Positions 1 through 6,293 are shown, counted from the stretch's first letter. The stretch is DNA of 10,050 nt from Baffinella frigidus (GCA_026770585.1 MU646685.1:296243-306292); one strand, 5' to 3'. Made by a program: numbers and translations. Notes: generated by a model not told the origin, from the sequence alone.

Positions 1-79
<79 letters not shown>
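1..79. repeat. (GA)n microsatellite
   Basis: Almost pure GA dinucleotide repeat with C interruptions at 28 and 43. It starts at the window edge, so its full length is unknown. Confidence 0.98.
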
Positions 80-81
<2 letters not shown>

Positions 82-101
82 GACTGTATCGGGTAAGAGC
101 C

Positions 102-145
102 GATCCCTTACCTTGAAATTTCTGATCCCGTACCTTGAAATTTAT
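102..145. repeat. 22-bp direct duplication
   Basis: Two adjacent copies (102-123 and 124-145) share GATCCC, then TACCTTGAAATTT, and differ at few bases. No coding signal. Confidence 0.85.
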
Positions 146-375
146 GCACAATGATTGTACTATTCCCAGCATGATTCTTCCGTGTGCAGCAGCCTTTGCT
201 GCCGAAACCCCAATTGATGTTCAAGTAGCGAAATGAGGCTGATAACCTGTGGATATCTGGGAGGCGACACGCCAGAGCAGAAAGATGCTCTAGAGAGTCA
301 CCTACCCAGAGTCATATATCACCGAGAATACAACGTATACGAAGAAAAACCAATAGATGTTTGATATGATTCTTC
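146..375. other. Intronic or intergenic stretch without recognised gene
   Basis: I see no exon here. One copy of the ATAACCTGTGG motif at 242-252 links this stretch to the ATAACCTG repeats around 1562-2160 and 2413. It may belong to the intron upstream of exon 1. Confidence 0.4.
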
Positions 376-412
376 TTTCGCAGGTTCGACGTGCCCTTTT
401 CCCAAGCCCAAT

Positions 413-524
413 CAATACTATCATTCAAATATTACCCCCCTAATATTATCATTCAAATGTCACCCCCCTAATATTATCATTCATATATTACCCCCCTAAT
501 ATTATCATTCATATATCCCCTCCC
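413..524. repeat. 28-bp tandem array, block 1 (4 copies)
   Basis: Copies at 413-440, 441-468, 469-496 and 497-524, each of the type TAATATTATCATTCAAATAT followed by TACCCCCC. A partial fifth copy at 525-536 runs into the next TTCGCAG acceptor copy. Confidence 0.92.
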
Positions 525-575
525 TAATATTATTCCCCATTCGCAGGTTCGACGTGCCCTTTTCCCAAGCCCAAT

Positions 576-659
576 CAATATTATCATTCAAATATTACCC
601 CCCTAGTATCATCATTCAAATACCACCCCCCTAATATTATCATTCAAATATTACCCCCC
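576..659. repeat. 28-bp tandem array, block 2 (3 copies)
   Basis: Same monomer as block 1, at 576-603, 604-631 and 632-659. A partial copy then leads into the acceptor copy at 680-681. Block 2 is one monomer shorter than block 1. Confidence 0.92.
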
Positions 660-799
660 TAATATTATTCCCCTTTCGCAGCTTCGACGTCCCCTCTTTC
701 CAAGCGGCACTCGCACCCTGGAAAATTGCCACACATTCGTTTTACCACTGCCAATACGACGGGAAATTACACATCATTCTACTATTGCCAGAATAAAAC

Positions 800-823
800 A
801 AATAAATAAATAAATAAATAAAT
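800..823. repeat. (AAAT)n microsatellite
   Basis: Six AAAT units, 20 bases upstream of the exon 1 acceptor. Confidence 0.95.
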
Positions 824-844
824 ATTAATATCCCTCTTTGACAG

Positions 845-931
845 GTTCGACGTGCCGTTTTTTCAAGCGGCGCTGGCCCCCTGGGCCTTCGCGACTCCTC
901 CGGGTTCTGCTGCACGTGCGCCGACGGCAAA
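845..931 (+). CDS. Exon 1 (candidate) of VPS13-like gene
   Basis: Candidate internal exon after a pyrimidine-rich intron end (CCCTCTTTGACAG, AG at 843-844). It reads FDVPFFQAALAPW and then a small-residue-rich tail ending APTAK. A GT (GTAGGC) follows at 932. The incoming phase leaves one base before the TTC codon. The outgoing phase leaves two bases, which are completed by the single leading G of the next exon at 2168. Three copies of its start lie upstream (384, 547, 682), and copies of its end plus donor lie downstream (around 1133, 1326 and 1385). I do not recognise the peptide by itself. It is assigned to the gene from strand, phase and position. The donor choice is uncertain because several copies exist. 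Confidence 0.45.
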
Positions 932-1410
932 GTAGGCCCTTTTTCCAAACTGTGTGAGGTGCCCTAAATGTCTCGTTATACAATGTAAGCCCCTTTTCGA
1001 AACCGTTTCAGTGGCCTGAGATGTCTCTTTATACAAAGGAGCTCCTTTTCTAAACCGTTTGAGGTGCCCTACATGTCCCCGAAAGGCCTTTGCGACTTCG
1101 CCGGGGTCTGCTGCACGTGCGCCGTCGGCAAAGTACGCCCCTTTTCTAACCCATATCAGGGGTCCTACATGTCTCCGACGGCAAATTAAGCCCCTTTTCC
1201 AACCCATTTCCTGGGCCCTAAATGTCTGTTTATACAACGGAGCCCCTTTTCTCAACCGTTTGAGGTGCCCTACATGTCATCTTTGGGACTCCGCCTGGGT
1301 CTGCTGAACGTGCACCGACGGCAAAGTAAGCCCCTTTTTCAAACTATTTCAGGGGCCCCAAATGACTATGAACCCGGCGGCAAAGTGCGCCCCTTTTCCG
1401 AACCGTGTGA
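932..1410 (+). repeat. 53-bp repeats in a ~200-bp higher-order array
   Basis: A monomer of the form GTAAGCCCCTTTTC, AAACCGTTT, then GCCCTAAATGTCT starts at 932, 985, 1038, then 1133, 1186, 1239, then 1326 and 1385. Within each trimer the spacing is exactly 53 bases. The trimers repeat at 201 and 193 bases. Between trimers lies a copy of the end of exon 1 (GCACGTGCGCCG, ACGGCAAA) followed by a GT donor-like site. The array therefore multiplies an exon end, donor and first intron bases. Open frames on the minus strand here follow from the repeat structure. Confidence 0.85.
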
Positions 1411-1432
1411 GACGAGGCGGGCCTGATGGGAC

Positions 1433-1562
1433 TACCACGCCAAATTCTTGGAAGGTGTTGCCAAAAGTCAATTTCCCCTCAAGGCAGTGGTTTTCAAAAG
1501 TTGCCAACCGTATCCTGATGCGGTTTAAAAAAATCAACACCCTCCTTCACTCTGGCGTGGTA
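1433..1562. mobile_element. MITE-like element with TA target-site signature
   Basis: TACCACGCCA at 1433-1442 is the exact reverse complement of TGGCGTGGTA at 1553-1562. Extending inward, the arms match at about 20 of 27 bases (AACACC near both inner ends). The outermost TA at each end could be a TA target duplication, as in mariner/Stowaway-type MITEs. The element is 130 bases long and non-coding. Family membership is inferred. Confidence 0.6.
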
Positions 1563-1631
1563 ATAACCTGAGGTGGATGAGATGGGACTCACAACCTCTG
1601 GGCTCATTTTTCTAATCCACTCCAGGCCCTT

Positions 1632-1750
1632 GGGGGGGGTATTCCTTCCTCGTTCTTGGAGCCGATTGCTCGTTCTTGGAGCCTTTTTGTGCTAAAAATT
1701 GACTTTTGAGAAAAATTTTCCGTCAAAAATGACTTTTGAATACCCCCCCC
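1632..1750. repeat. 119-bp foldback with 13-bp perfect inverted ends
   Basis: GGGGGGGGTATTC at 1632-1644 pairs exactly with GAATACCCCCCCC at 1738-1750. Inside are a 15-bp direct repeat, CTCGTTCTTGGAGCC, at 1649-1663 and 1669-1683, and two TGACTTTTGA stretches. It could be a degenerate MITE. Confidence 0.6.
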
Positions 1751-1765
1751 TCGAGCCCTGCGTGG

Positions 1766-2167
1766 AACCTGAGGATGCAGGGGGCAGCTGAGGCTCGAGG
1801 CGGACTTCTAATAACCTGTTTGACTAATAAGATGGGACGCATAATCACCTGTGGATAGCCTGTGACTCATAACCTGAACATAACCTGTGACTAATAACCT
1901 GAGGGTGCATGGGACAGCTGAGGCTTGAGGCGGGAGAGGAAACTGACTTGACTGAAAGCTGATATTATGAGGCAGGCCGAGCGTCCTGCAGCGGGGGCCT
2001 CATGGGGCCAAACCCCTGTTGGACTATAATGATAGTCTGGGGCTGATAACCTGAGGATGCAGGGGGCAGCTGAGGCTCGAGGCGGACTTCTAATAACCTG
2101 TTTGACTAATAAGATGGGACGCATAATCACCTGTGGATAGCCTGTGACTCATAACCTGTGGATGCAG
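1766..2167 (+). repeat. ATAACCTG repeats carrying duplicated starts of exon 2
   Basis: A 111-bp unit at 1766-1876 recurs without a mismatch at 2048-2158, an offset of 282. Each contains GATGCAG followed by GGGGCAGCTGAGGCTCGAGG and CGGACTTCTA, a near copy of the acceptor and first 30 bases of exon 2. These exon-like parts start at 1781 and 2063. A degenerate copy at 1911 has lost the acceptor (GCAT instead of GCAG). The filler is ATAACCTG-type repeats with GATGGGAC. Confidence 0.88.
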
Positions 2168-2225
2168 GTGGCAGCTGAGAATCGAGGCGGACTTCTACAA
2201 CATCGTCTCCCGCGCATTCGAACCG
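2168..2225 (+). CDS. Exon 2 of VPS13-like gene (FYN...FEP region)
   Basis: Internal exon after GGATGCAG (AG 2166-2167) and before GTCTCACCC (GT 2226). One leading base completes the codon from the previous exon. It then reads WQLRIEADFYN and IVSRAFEP and ends on a codon boundary. In VPS13 proteins a conserved strand with a tyrosine-asparagine pair precedes the WEPxxEP motif. Here FEP is split by the intron and continues as VVEP in exon 3, with Phe in place of the usual Trp. Phase and motif continuity across the intron support both exons. The upstream copies stop being exon-like after ACTTCTA, so this is the only complete copy. Confidence 0.65.
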
Positions 2226-2364
2226 GTCTCACCCTCACTCTCGTTAACAAACTATTTTCAAGTTGACACTCTCGTTAACAGACTATTCCCAAGTTGACAT
2301 CCTGGGTTTGCGGTACAAATCCTCGGTTTGCGGTACAAATTCCAACTTTGGCTTCCCGCGTTAG
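2226..2364 (+). other. Introner-like intron segment with tandem hairpin-element repeats
   Basis: The sequence from the exon 2 donor to the first exon 3 acceptor copy (TTAG at 2361-2364) is a compact 139-bp intron. It holds a 31-bp tandem repeat (2237-2267 and 2268-2298, CTCGTTAACA to CAAGTTGAC) and a 20-bp tandem repeat (2301-2320 and 2321-2340, GGTTTGCGGTACAAAT). It ends in CCAACTTTGG. The same blocks recur in the intron after exon 4 and before exon 5. Confidence 0.7.
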
Positions 2365-2421
2365 GTGGTCGAGCCGTTGAGGCTGGACGTGACCTCGGAC
2401 CTCTCCGGTGCTCATAACCTG
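2365..2421 (+). repeat. Partial upstream copy of exon 3
   Basis: It follows an AG acceptor (2363-2364) and reads VVEPLRLDVTSDL then SGAHNL, in the frame of exon 3. It diverges into TTTACTATTAG after position 2421 and has no clear donor. It lacks the 12-base insertion of the 2567 copy. It could be an alternative 5' exon part, but I read it as a duplicated exon start. Confidence 0.7.
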
Positions 2422-2566
2422 TTTACTATTAGAATTTTATGAGGAGTGTAAAGCTTTACAACCCCTTTAAAACACTGATAGTCAACTTTTGTACCAGAGT
2501 CGCGTCCAAATAAGCCCTCCTCTCACGTGGGCTTTCCGCACTACAATGCTAATCGGGCGTGACCAG
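2422..2566 (+). other. Intronic stretch with half hairpin element
   Basis: GTCAACTTTTG around 2482 is the 3' half of the hairpin element found in other introns. The stretch ends in GTGACCAG, the acceptor of exon 3. Confidence 0.5.
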
Positions 2567-2662
2567 GTGGTCGAGCCGTTCAGGCTGGACGTGACCTCGG
2601 ACCTCCACTCGGACCTCTCCGGAGCTCATAACCTGTCCTTCTCTTCAAAACAGCGCCTCGAG
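2567..2662 (+). CDS. Exon 3 of VPS13-like gene (VVEP motif)
   Basis: 96-base phase-0 exon bounded by CCAG (2563-2566) and GT (2663). It reads VVEPFRLDVTSDL, HSD, LSGAHNL, SFSSKQRLE. VVEP completes the FEPVVEP motif with exon 2. KQRLE is followed in exon 4 by VNVAEAHV, as in the family pattern of a strand, then an 'NVTEA'-type helix start. Compared with the copies at 2365 and 2811, this copy has an in-frame 12-base insertion at about 2603-2614. The insertion arose by duplicating CTCGGACCT and adds four residues. This is the only copy with both acceptor and donor, so it is my preferred exon. The other two may be alternatives. Confidence 0.68.
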
Positions 2663-2674
2663 GTGCCCCCCCCC

Positions 2675-2706
2675 CTCTTCTTCTTCTTCTTCTTCTTCTT
2701 CTTCTT
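2675..2706. repeat. (CTT)n microsatellite after a C run
   Basis: A run of C is followed by about ten CTT/TTC units, just inside the intron after exon 3. In the forward frame it would encode polyphenylalanine, but it lies beyond the donor. Confidence 0.95.
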
Positions 2707-2784
2707 TGTTAGTACGCTCAAGCCAGAAGTTGAGTGATCCAAAAAAGTCCATGAGCTGTGAAGAACCCGCCTCACCCACCCCCA

Positions 2785-2800
2785 CTGTCAACTTTTTGGA
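2785..2800 (+). repeat. Half hairpin element before exon 3 tail copy
   Basis: ACTGTCAACTTTTTGGAGG matches the 3' half of the dispersed hairpin element, again placed just upstream of an exon 3 copy. Confidence 0.5.
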
Positions 2801-2810
2801 GGTGTTTTAT

Positions 2811-2875
2811 TGGACGTGACCTCGGATCTCTCCGGAGCTCACAACCTGTCCTTCTCCTCCAAGCAGCGTCTCGAG
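2811..2875 (+). repeat. Downstream copy of exon 3 end plus donor
   Basis: Reads DVTSDLSGAHNL then SFSSKQRLE in one frame and is followed by GT at 2876 (GTCCCTAAACCC). It lacks the start of the exon (no VVEP) and any acceptor. It therefore complements the 2365 copy, which has only the start. Confidence 0.75.
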
Positions 2876-2928
2876 GTCCCTAAACCCTGAACCCTAACCC
2901 CTTAATCCCAAACCCTGAACCCCGAAAC
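2876..2928. repeat. CCCTAAA/CCCTGAA heptamer patch
   Basis: Degenerate telomere-like heptamers begin directly after the GT of the exon 3 tail copy. Confidence 0.8.
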
Positions 2929-3518
2929 TTCTTAGAGGACTCCGGTAATTCCTTCAAGGACTTTTCGGATGCAGGTGAACGTGGCTGAGGCGCACGTTTT
3001 CGGGGTGCTTGCCCCCATACATCCTCAGGCCTTCGGTAGGCCAATACACCGCTAACTTCTTAGAGGACTTTCGGGACGCAGGTGAACGTGGCTGAGGCCC
3101 ACGTTTCCGGGGTGCTTGCCCCCATAAACCCTAAGGCCTCCCGTAACCCAATACACCGCTAACCAATTAAAGGACTATCTGGATGCAGGCAAATGTTGCT
3201 GAGGCGCACGTGTGCGGGGGGCTTGGTCCTGGAAACCCTGGGTTCCACCGCAGGAAAATACCCCGCAACTTCTTAGAGGACTTTTGCGACGCATGTCAAC
3301 GTGGCTGAGGCGCACATTTCCGTGGCGCTCGCTCCCATAAACCCTAGGATCCACCGTAGGCCAATACACCGTATGCTTCTTTGAATCCTTAGAGGACTAT
3401 CGGGGTGCAGGTAAACGTGGCTGAGGCGCACATTTGCGGGGCGCTCGCTCCCATAAACCCTACGGCCTCCCGCAGGCCAAATACACCGCTAACTTCTTAG
3501 AGGACTTTTGGGATGCAG
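2929..3518 (+). repeat. ~107-bp tandem array of the exon 4 acceptor and start
   Basis: Each unit has ACTTCTTAGAGGACTTT, then GATGCAG, then GTGAACGTGGCTGAGGC plus about 15 more exon-like bases, then CCCATAAACCCTA and ACACCGCTA. Exon-like starts are at 2975, 3082, 3189, 3295 and 3411, with the true exon at 3519. Spacings are 107, 107, 106, 116 and 108. Four of the five extra copies keep an AG acceptor; the 3295 copy has GCAT. Exon similarity ends about 45 bases in, before the AAVEAW codons. Confidence 0.92.
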
Positions 3519-3617
3519 GTGAACGTGGCTGAGGCGCACGTTTGCGGGGCGCTGGCGGCCGTGGAGGCGTGGACGCACGATCTTCTTCCGCACCTCAATC
3601 TCGCCGATGCTGCTCAG
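3519..3617 (+). CDS. Exon 4 of VPS13-like gene (NVAEAHV region)
   Basis: 99-base phase-0 exon between GATGCAG (AG 3517-3518) and GT (3618). It reads VNVAEAHVCGALAAVEAW, THDLLPHL, NLADAAQ. In VPS13 proteins the segment after the WEPxxEP region has an NVTEA/NVCEA-type start of a helix, followed by a tryptophan-containing stretch; VNVAEA plus VEAW fits this. It is the only one of six tandem copies that continues past HVCGALA into a long open frame with a donor. Five acceptor copies precede it and one copy of its last 20 bases plus donor follows at 3754. Third codon positions are mostly G or C. Confidence 0.72.
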
Positions 3618-3735
3618 GTTTTCAAGCTCTGCCTCACTCGGGTTAACCGACTTTTTCCAAGTTGACAAGCGGAGTTTGCGGTGACAATCTGTCAACTTTG
3701 GGGCGGAAAATAGCCCGGGCTGACCAAATTAGTGA
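3618..3735 (+). other. Introner-like hairpin element directly after exon 4
   Basis: It starts at the exon 4 GT. It contains GGTTAACCGACTTTTTCCAA, GTTGACAAGC, GTTTGCGGTGACAAT, then CTGTCAACTTTGGGGCGGAA. CCAAGTTGACA and TGTCAACTTTGG can pair around a loop of about 22 bases. The order of blocks matches the intron at 2226-2364 and the element at 4403-4478. A possible acceptor (ATTAG) lies at 3728-3732. Confidence 0.65.
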
Positions 3736-3753
3736 GCCCCAATAGACTGAGAC

Positions 3754-3773
3754 ATCTCGCCGATGCTGCCCAG
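3754..3773 (+). repeat. Copy of exon 4 end plus donor
   Basis: ATCTCGCCGATGCTGCCCAG followed by GT (3774) repeats the last 20 bases of exon 4 with one change. Confidence 0.75.
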
Positions 3774-4235
3774 GTCTCATTCTCCTTCATTTTGGGGGGT
3801 GGCTTCTTCTTCTCCCTTCCACTTATTGTAGAAATGGGCATTTCGCGTGGAATCAATGCCAGGCCAGGAACGAGCCGGATTTCTCAGAAAACGGAAATTT
3901 ATGCTATCTTAGGCATGTTTTTATCCCAAAATAGCATCCCTTACCCCTAAGATGACACACAAAGGCAAAACAAATCGGGAAATGTTGGACCCGTGCCTGA
4001 CCTGACCTCGGCTTGTTCCGCGCGGAGCTCATTTCGACAATAGCAGCCACCGATGGCTTTGCAAATCGGTCCATCTAAAATATTCCGCTCACGGTGCAAC
4101 TCCTTTCGGACTAACGTGGAATCTTCCCCGGAAATCTGGAGAAGACTGACGTCAGTCATCTTTAAGTGGACGCGACCGTCCAACGGCTTATTGCGGATAT
4201 TCCGGGTCCAAACCCTAATAATTTTGAGTTTACTG
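3774..4235. other. Unique intronic stretch
   Basis: No exon, tandem repeat or RNA gene recognised. Short open frames on both strands lack splice context and family motifs. ATGCTAT near 3900 and ATAGCAT near 3932 form a weak inverted pair. Confidence 0.5.
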
Positions 4236-4238
4236 CTT

Positions 4239-4271
4239 CGGGATTGGGCGTCGAAGTTCTGGCCGGTTCTG
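4239..4271 (+). repeat. Degenerate partial copy of exon 5
   Basis: CGGGATTGGGCGTCGAAGTT followed by CTGGCCG reads RDWASKFWP, matching RDGASKFWP of exon 5. It has no AG directly before and decays after the proline codon. Confidence 0.6.
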
Positions 4272-4402
4272 GATGTTTAACTTTCGCCGAATTGCGGGGG
4301 AATTGCGGGATTTCTCACCCAAAGTGGCAGATTCGTGCTACAGATAATCGAAAGATGCTGTTTCGGCAGCCAGAGCCGCTTGCCTGGTGTCTGCTTCAGT
4401 TG

Positions 4403-4478
4403 GGTTGACAGACTATTCTTAAGTTGACACGCTTCGTTCGTGGTACAAATCTTTCAACTTTTGAGCGGAAATGGGCAG
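4403..4478 (+). other. Introner-like hairpin element before an exon 5 start copy
   Basis: GGTTGACAGACTATTCTTAA, GTTGACACGCTTCGTT, CGTGGTACAAATC, TTTCAACTTTTGAGCGGAAA and an AG at 4477-4478. The blocks match those at 2237-2352 and 3650-3710 in the same order. AAGTTGA and TCAACTT are complementary. Confidence 0.7.
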
Positions 4479-4527
4479 GCGCTGCGCGACGGAGCGTCGA
4501 AGTTCTGGCCCTACCGGATCCGAAACT
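4479..4527 (+). repeat. Partial upstream copy of exon 5
   Basis: After AG it reads ALRDGASKFWPYRIRN, then leaves the exon 5 sequence before ETG. It has no donor at that point. The true exon starts at 4589, 110 bases later. Confidence 0.78.
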
Positions 4528-4546
4528 CACCACTTTCGGATCCGCC

Positions 4547-4586
4547 GAAAGTTGACATCTTAGTGCCAACATCGTCAACTTTTGAC
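4547..4586 (+). repeat. Short hairpin element abutting the exon 5 acceptor
   Basis: GAAAGTTGACATC and CGTCAACTTTTGAC are complementary over about 10 bases around a short loop. The end of the hairpin overlaps the acceptor string TTTGACAG of exon 5. Confidence 0.6.
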
Positions 4587-4588
4587 AG

Positions 4589-4705
4589 GCGCTGCGCGAC
4601 GGAGCGAGCAAGTTCTGGCCGTACCGGATCCGGAACGAGACGGGCGCGAAACTCAAGTTCTGGGCGGGACGCGCTGCTGCACCCTCTCCGCAGTCGCCGG
4701 CTTTG
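4589..4705 (+). CDS. Exon 5 of VPS13-like gene (FWPYRIRNETG, start of VAB-type repeats)
   Basis: 117-base phase-0 exon after TTTTGACAG (AG 4587-4588) with GT at 4706 (GTACCT). It reads ALRDGASKFWPYRIRNETG, AKLKFWAG, RAAAPSPQSPAL. The string PYRIRNETG with a following KFW is typical of the first strand of the VPS13 adaptor-binding region, where the asparagine is strongly conserved. This is the best single motif for the family assignment. Copies of its start lie upstream (4239, 4479). At least six copies of its end and donor lie downstream. The donor is chosen because every downstream tail copy also breaks at CTTTG/GTA or similar. A shorter exon ending near KFWAG is possible. Confidence 0.75.
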
Positions 4706-5470
4706 GTACCTCTATATATCCTAAGACCCGAAACACGAAACACGAAACACGAAACCACCGGCCCTGCACCCTCCCCGCAGAGTCCGGTCGCCGGCTTTGG
4801 TAACCCCACACCCACCCCATGAGACCAGAAACCCGAAACGCGAACCCCTGGATCATGAACACCGAAACCTTGAACCTCGAACCCGAAACCTTGAAGCGAT
4901 GCAGCACCCTCCCCACAGTCTCCTGCGCCGCTGCACCCTCTCCGCATGGTACGGCTTTGGTGGAGGCTATACCCTAGTACCCGAAACATGGAACCCGAAA
5001 CTCTGAACCCGAAACCCGAAACAAGAAACCCGAAACAAGCGCTCAAGTTCTAGGCGGGACGCGCCGCTGCACCCTCTCCGCAGTCGCCGGCTTTGGTACC
5101 TCTATATATCCTAAGACCCGAAACTCGAAACACGAAACACGAAACCACCGGCCCTGCACCCTCCCCGCAGAGTCCGGTTCTGGTACCCCTACATCCCAAG
5201 ACCCGAAATCCAAACCCGAAACCCGAAATCCCACACGCTGGATCCGGAACGCTAGTCTCGTTTTGGGACGAGACGAAGCTCAGGTTCTGGGCGGGACGCG
5301 CCGCTGGGCCTTCCCCGCAGTCGCCGTCTTTGGTACCCGAATGCTGCACCCGAAGACTGGAAACCCGAAACCCTGAAAACGAAACCCGAAATCCAAACCC
5401 GAAACCCGAAATCCCACACGCTGGATCCGGAACGCTAGTCTCGTTTTTTCGCAGAGCCCGGCTTTGGTAT
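4706..5470 (+). repeat. Multiplied exon 5 ends and donors in CCCGAAA heptamers
   Basis: Copies of the exon 5 end (CCGCAG, TCGCCGGCTTTG) before GT recur with GT at 4800, 4960, 5096, 5183, 5333 and 5466. A 137-bp block at 4652-4788 recurs at 5042-5178 (offset 390) with about three changes, one turning the TGG of KFWAG into TAG. A 64-bp block at 5201-5264 recurs exactly at 5384-5447. The filler is ACCCGAA and ACACGAA heptamers. Long minus-strand open frames here are products of the 7-base periodicity. Confidence 0.85.
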
Positions 5471-5635
5471 CGCAAGAACCGAAAACCCGAAACGTTGAAC
5501 CCAAAACACGAAACACGAAACCATGAACACTGAAACCTTGAATTCTGAGTCCGAAACCCTGAACCTGAACCTTGAAACCTTGGAGGGATGCAGCTCCCTC
5601 CCCGCAGTCTCCTGCCCTGTTTCCTGAACCCCTGC
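5471..5635. repeat. Degenerate CCGAAAC/CCTGAAC heptamers
   Basis: Heptameric C-A-rich repeats with no exon; a GCAG near 5603 has no open continuation resembling the family. Confidence 0.7.
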
Positions 5636-5851
5636 ACCCTAAGACCCTAACACCCTAGCATCCTGACACCCTAACACACTAACACCCTAACACCCTAACA
5701 CCCTAGCATCCTAACACCCTAACACCCTAACACCCTAACACCCTAGCATCCTAACACCCTAACACACTTACACCCTAACACCCTAACACTCTAACACCCT
5801 AACACCCTAACACCCTAACACCCTAACACCCTAACACCCTAACACCCCTAC
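5636..5851. repeat. CCCTAACA octamer array
   Basis: About 25 units of ACCCTAAC (8 bases), with CCCTAGCATC variants recurring every few units, giving a weak higher-order period. The 8-base step breaks the 7-base period of the flanks. Confidence 0.92.
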
Positions 5852-6050
5852 ACCCGAAGACCCGAAACGCCGAGACCCGAAACGCTGAACGCTGAACCCC
5901 AAACCTGAAACCCGAACCCTAAACCCTAAACCCTAAACTTTAAACCCTAAACCTTGAACCCTAACCCTACACCCTACACCCTAAACCCTAAACCCTAAAC
6001 CCTAATCCCTCACAAACCCTCAACCCTCAGCCCTCAACCCCTACCCCCCA
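5852..6050. repeat. CCCTAAA telomere-like heptamers
   Basis: Mixed CCCGAAA, CCCTAAA, CCCTACA and CCCTCAA units leading up to exon 6. Internal position between exons argues against a real chromosome end. Confidence 0.88.
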
Positions 6051-6059
6051 ACCACACAG

Positions 6060-6104
6060 GCGCTCCAAGAAGGTGAGGAGCAGCCGTTTGCCTTCGCACG
6101 CACG
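6060..6104 (+). CDS. Exon 6 of VPS13-like gene
   Basis: 45-base phase-0 exon after CCACACAG (AG 6058-6059) and before GT at 6105 (GTAGAG). It reads ALQEGEEQPFAFART. It sits as an island of non-repetitive, codon-like sequence inside heptamer repeats. In VPS13 proteins a short acidic stretch followed by 'pf.f' comes after the first adaptor-binding-region strand, and EGEEQPFAF agrees with that. It is the only exon in the window for which I see no duplicated start or end. The alternative GT inside the exon (at 6072) would shorten it. Confidence 0.6.
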
Positions 6105-6116
6105 GTAGAGCCTGAA

Positions 6117-6254
6117 CCATAAACCCTAAACCCTGAACCCTCAACCCTAAACCCTGAACTCTAAACCTTAAACCCTGAACCCTAAACCGTAAACCCTACA
6201 CCCTACACCCTAAACCCTAAACCCTAATCCCTAATCCCCCACAAACCCTCCACC

Positions 6255-6293
<39 letters not shown>

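Larger units (their letters stand above)
376..712 (+). repeat. Three duplicated copies of the acceptor and start of exon 1
   Basis: The string TTCGCAG followed by G/C-TTCGACGTGCC recurs with the exon-like part starting at 384, 547 and 682. Each copy continues with a CCAAGC-like stretch, as exon 1 does at 845. Spacings are 163 and 135 bases, differing by exactly one 28-bp monomer of the intervening array. The third copy keeps more of the exon (a CAAGCGGCACTCGCACCCTGG-like stretch) before diverging. I read these as tandem copies of an intron end, 3' splice site and exon start, not as separate genes. Confidence 0.7.

Noticed and set aside
863-1255. 130-codon minus-strand frame with two similar halves
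   Set aside because: The internal repeat reflects the 201-base higher-order DNA repeat (a multiple of three); it is antisense to exon 1 and its copies.
2489-2737. 82-codon + strand frame ending in polyphenylalanine
   Set aside because: It contains exon 3 but reads through the acceptor and donor into a CTT microsatellite; only 2567-2662 matches the family pattern.
3732-4280. Several 70-80-codon frames in the exon 4-5 intron
   Set aside because: Unsupported by splice sites or motifs, overlapping on both strands; one contains only a decayed exon 5 copy (RDWASKFWP).
4396-5637. Long minus-strand open frames of 195-216 codons rich in FRVSGFGFRVSG
   Set aside because: They follow directly from CCCGAAA heptamers (7-base period read in three frames) and run antisense over exon 5 and its copies; no splice or family support.
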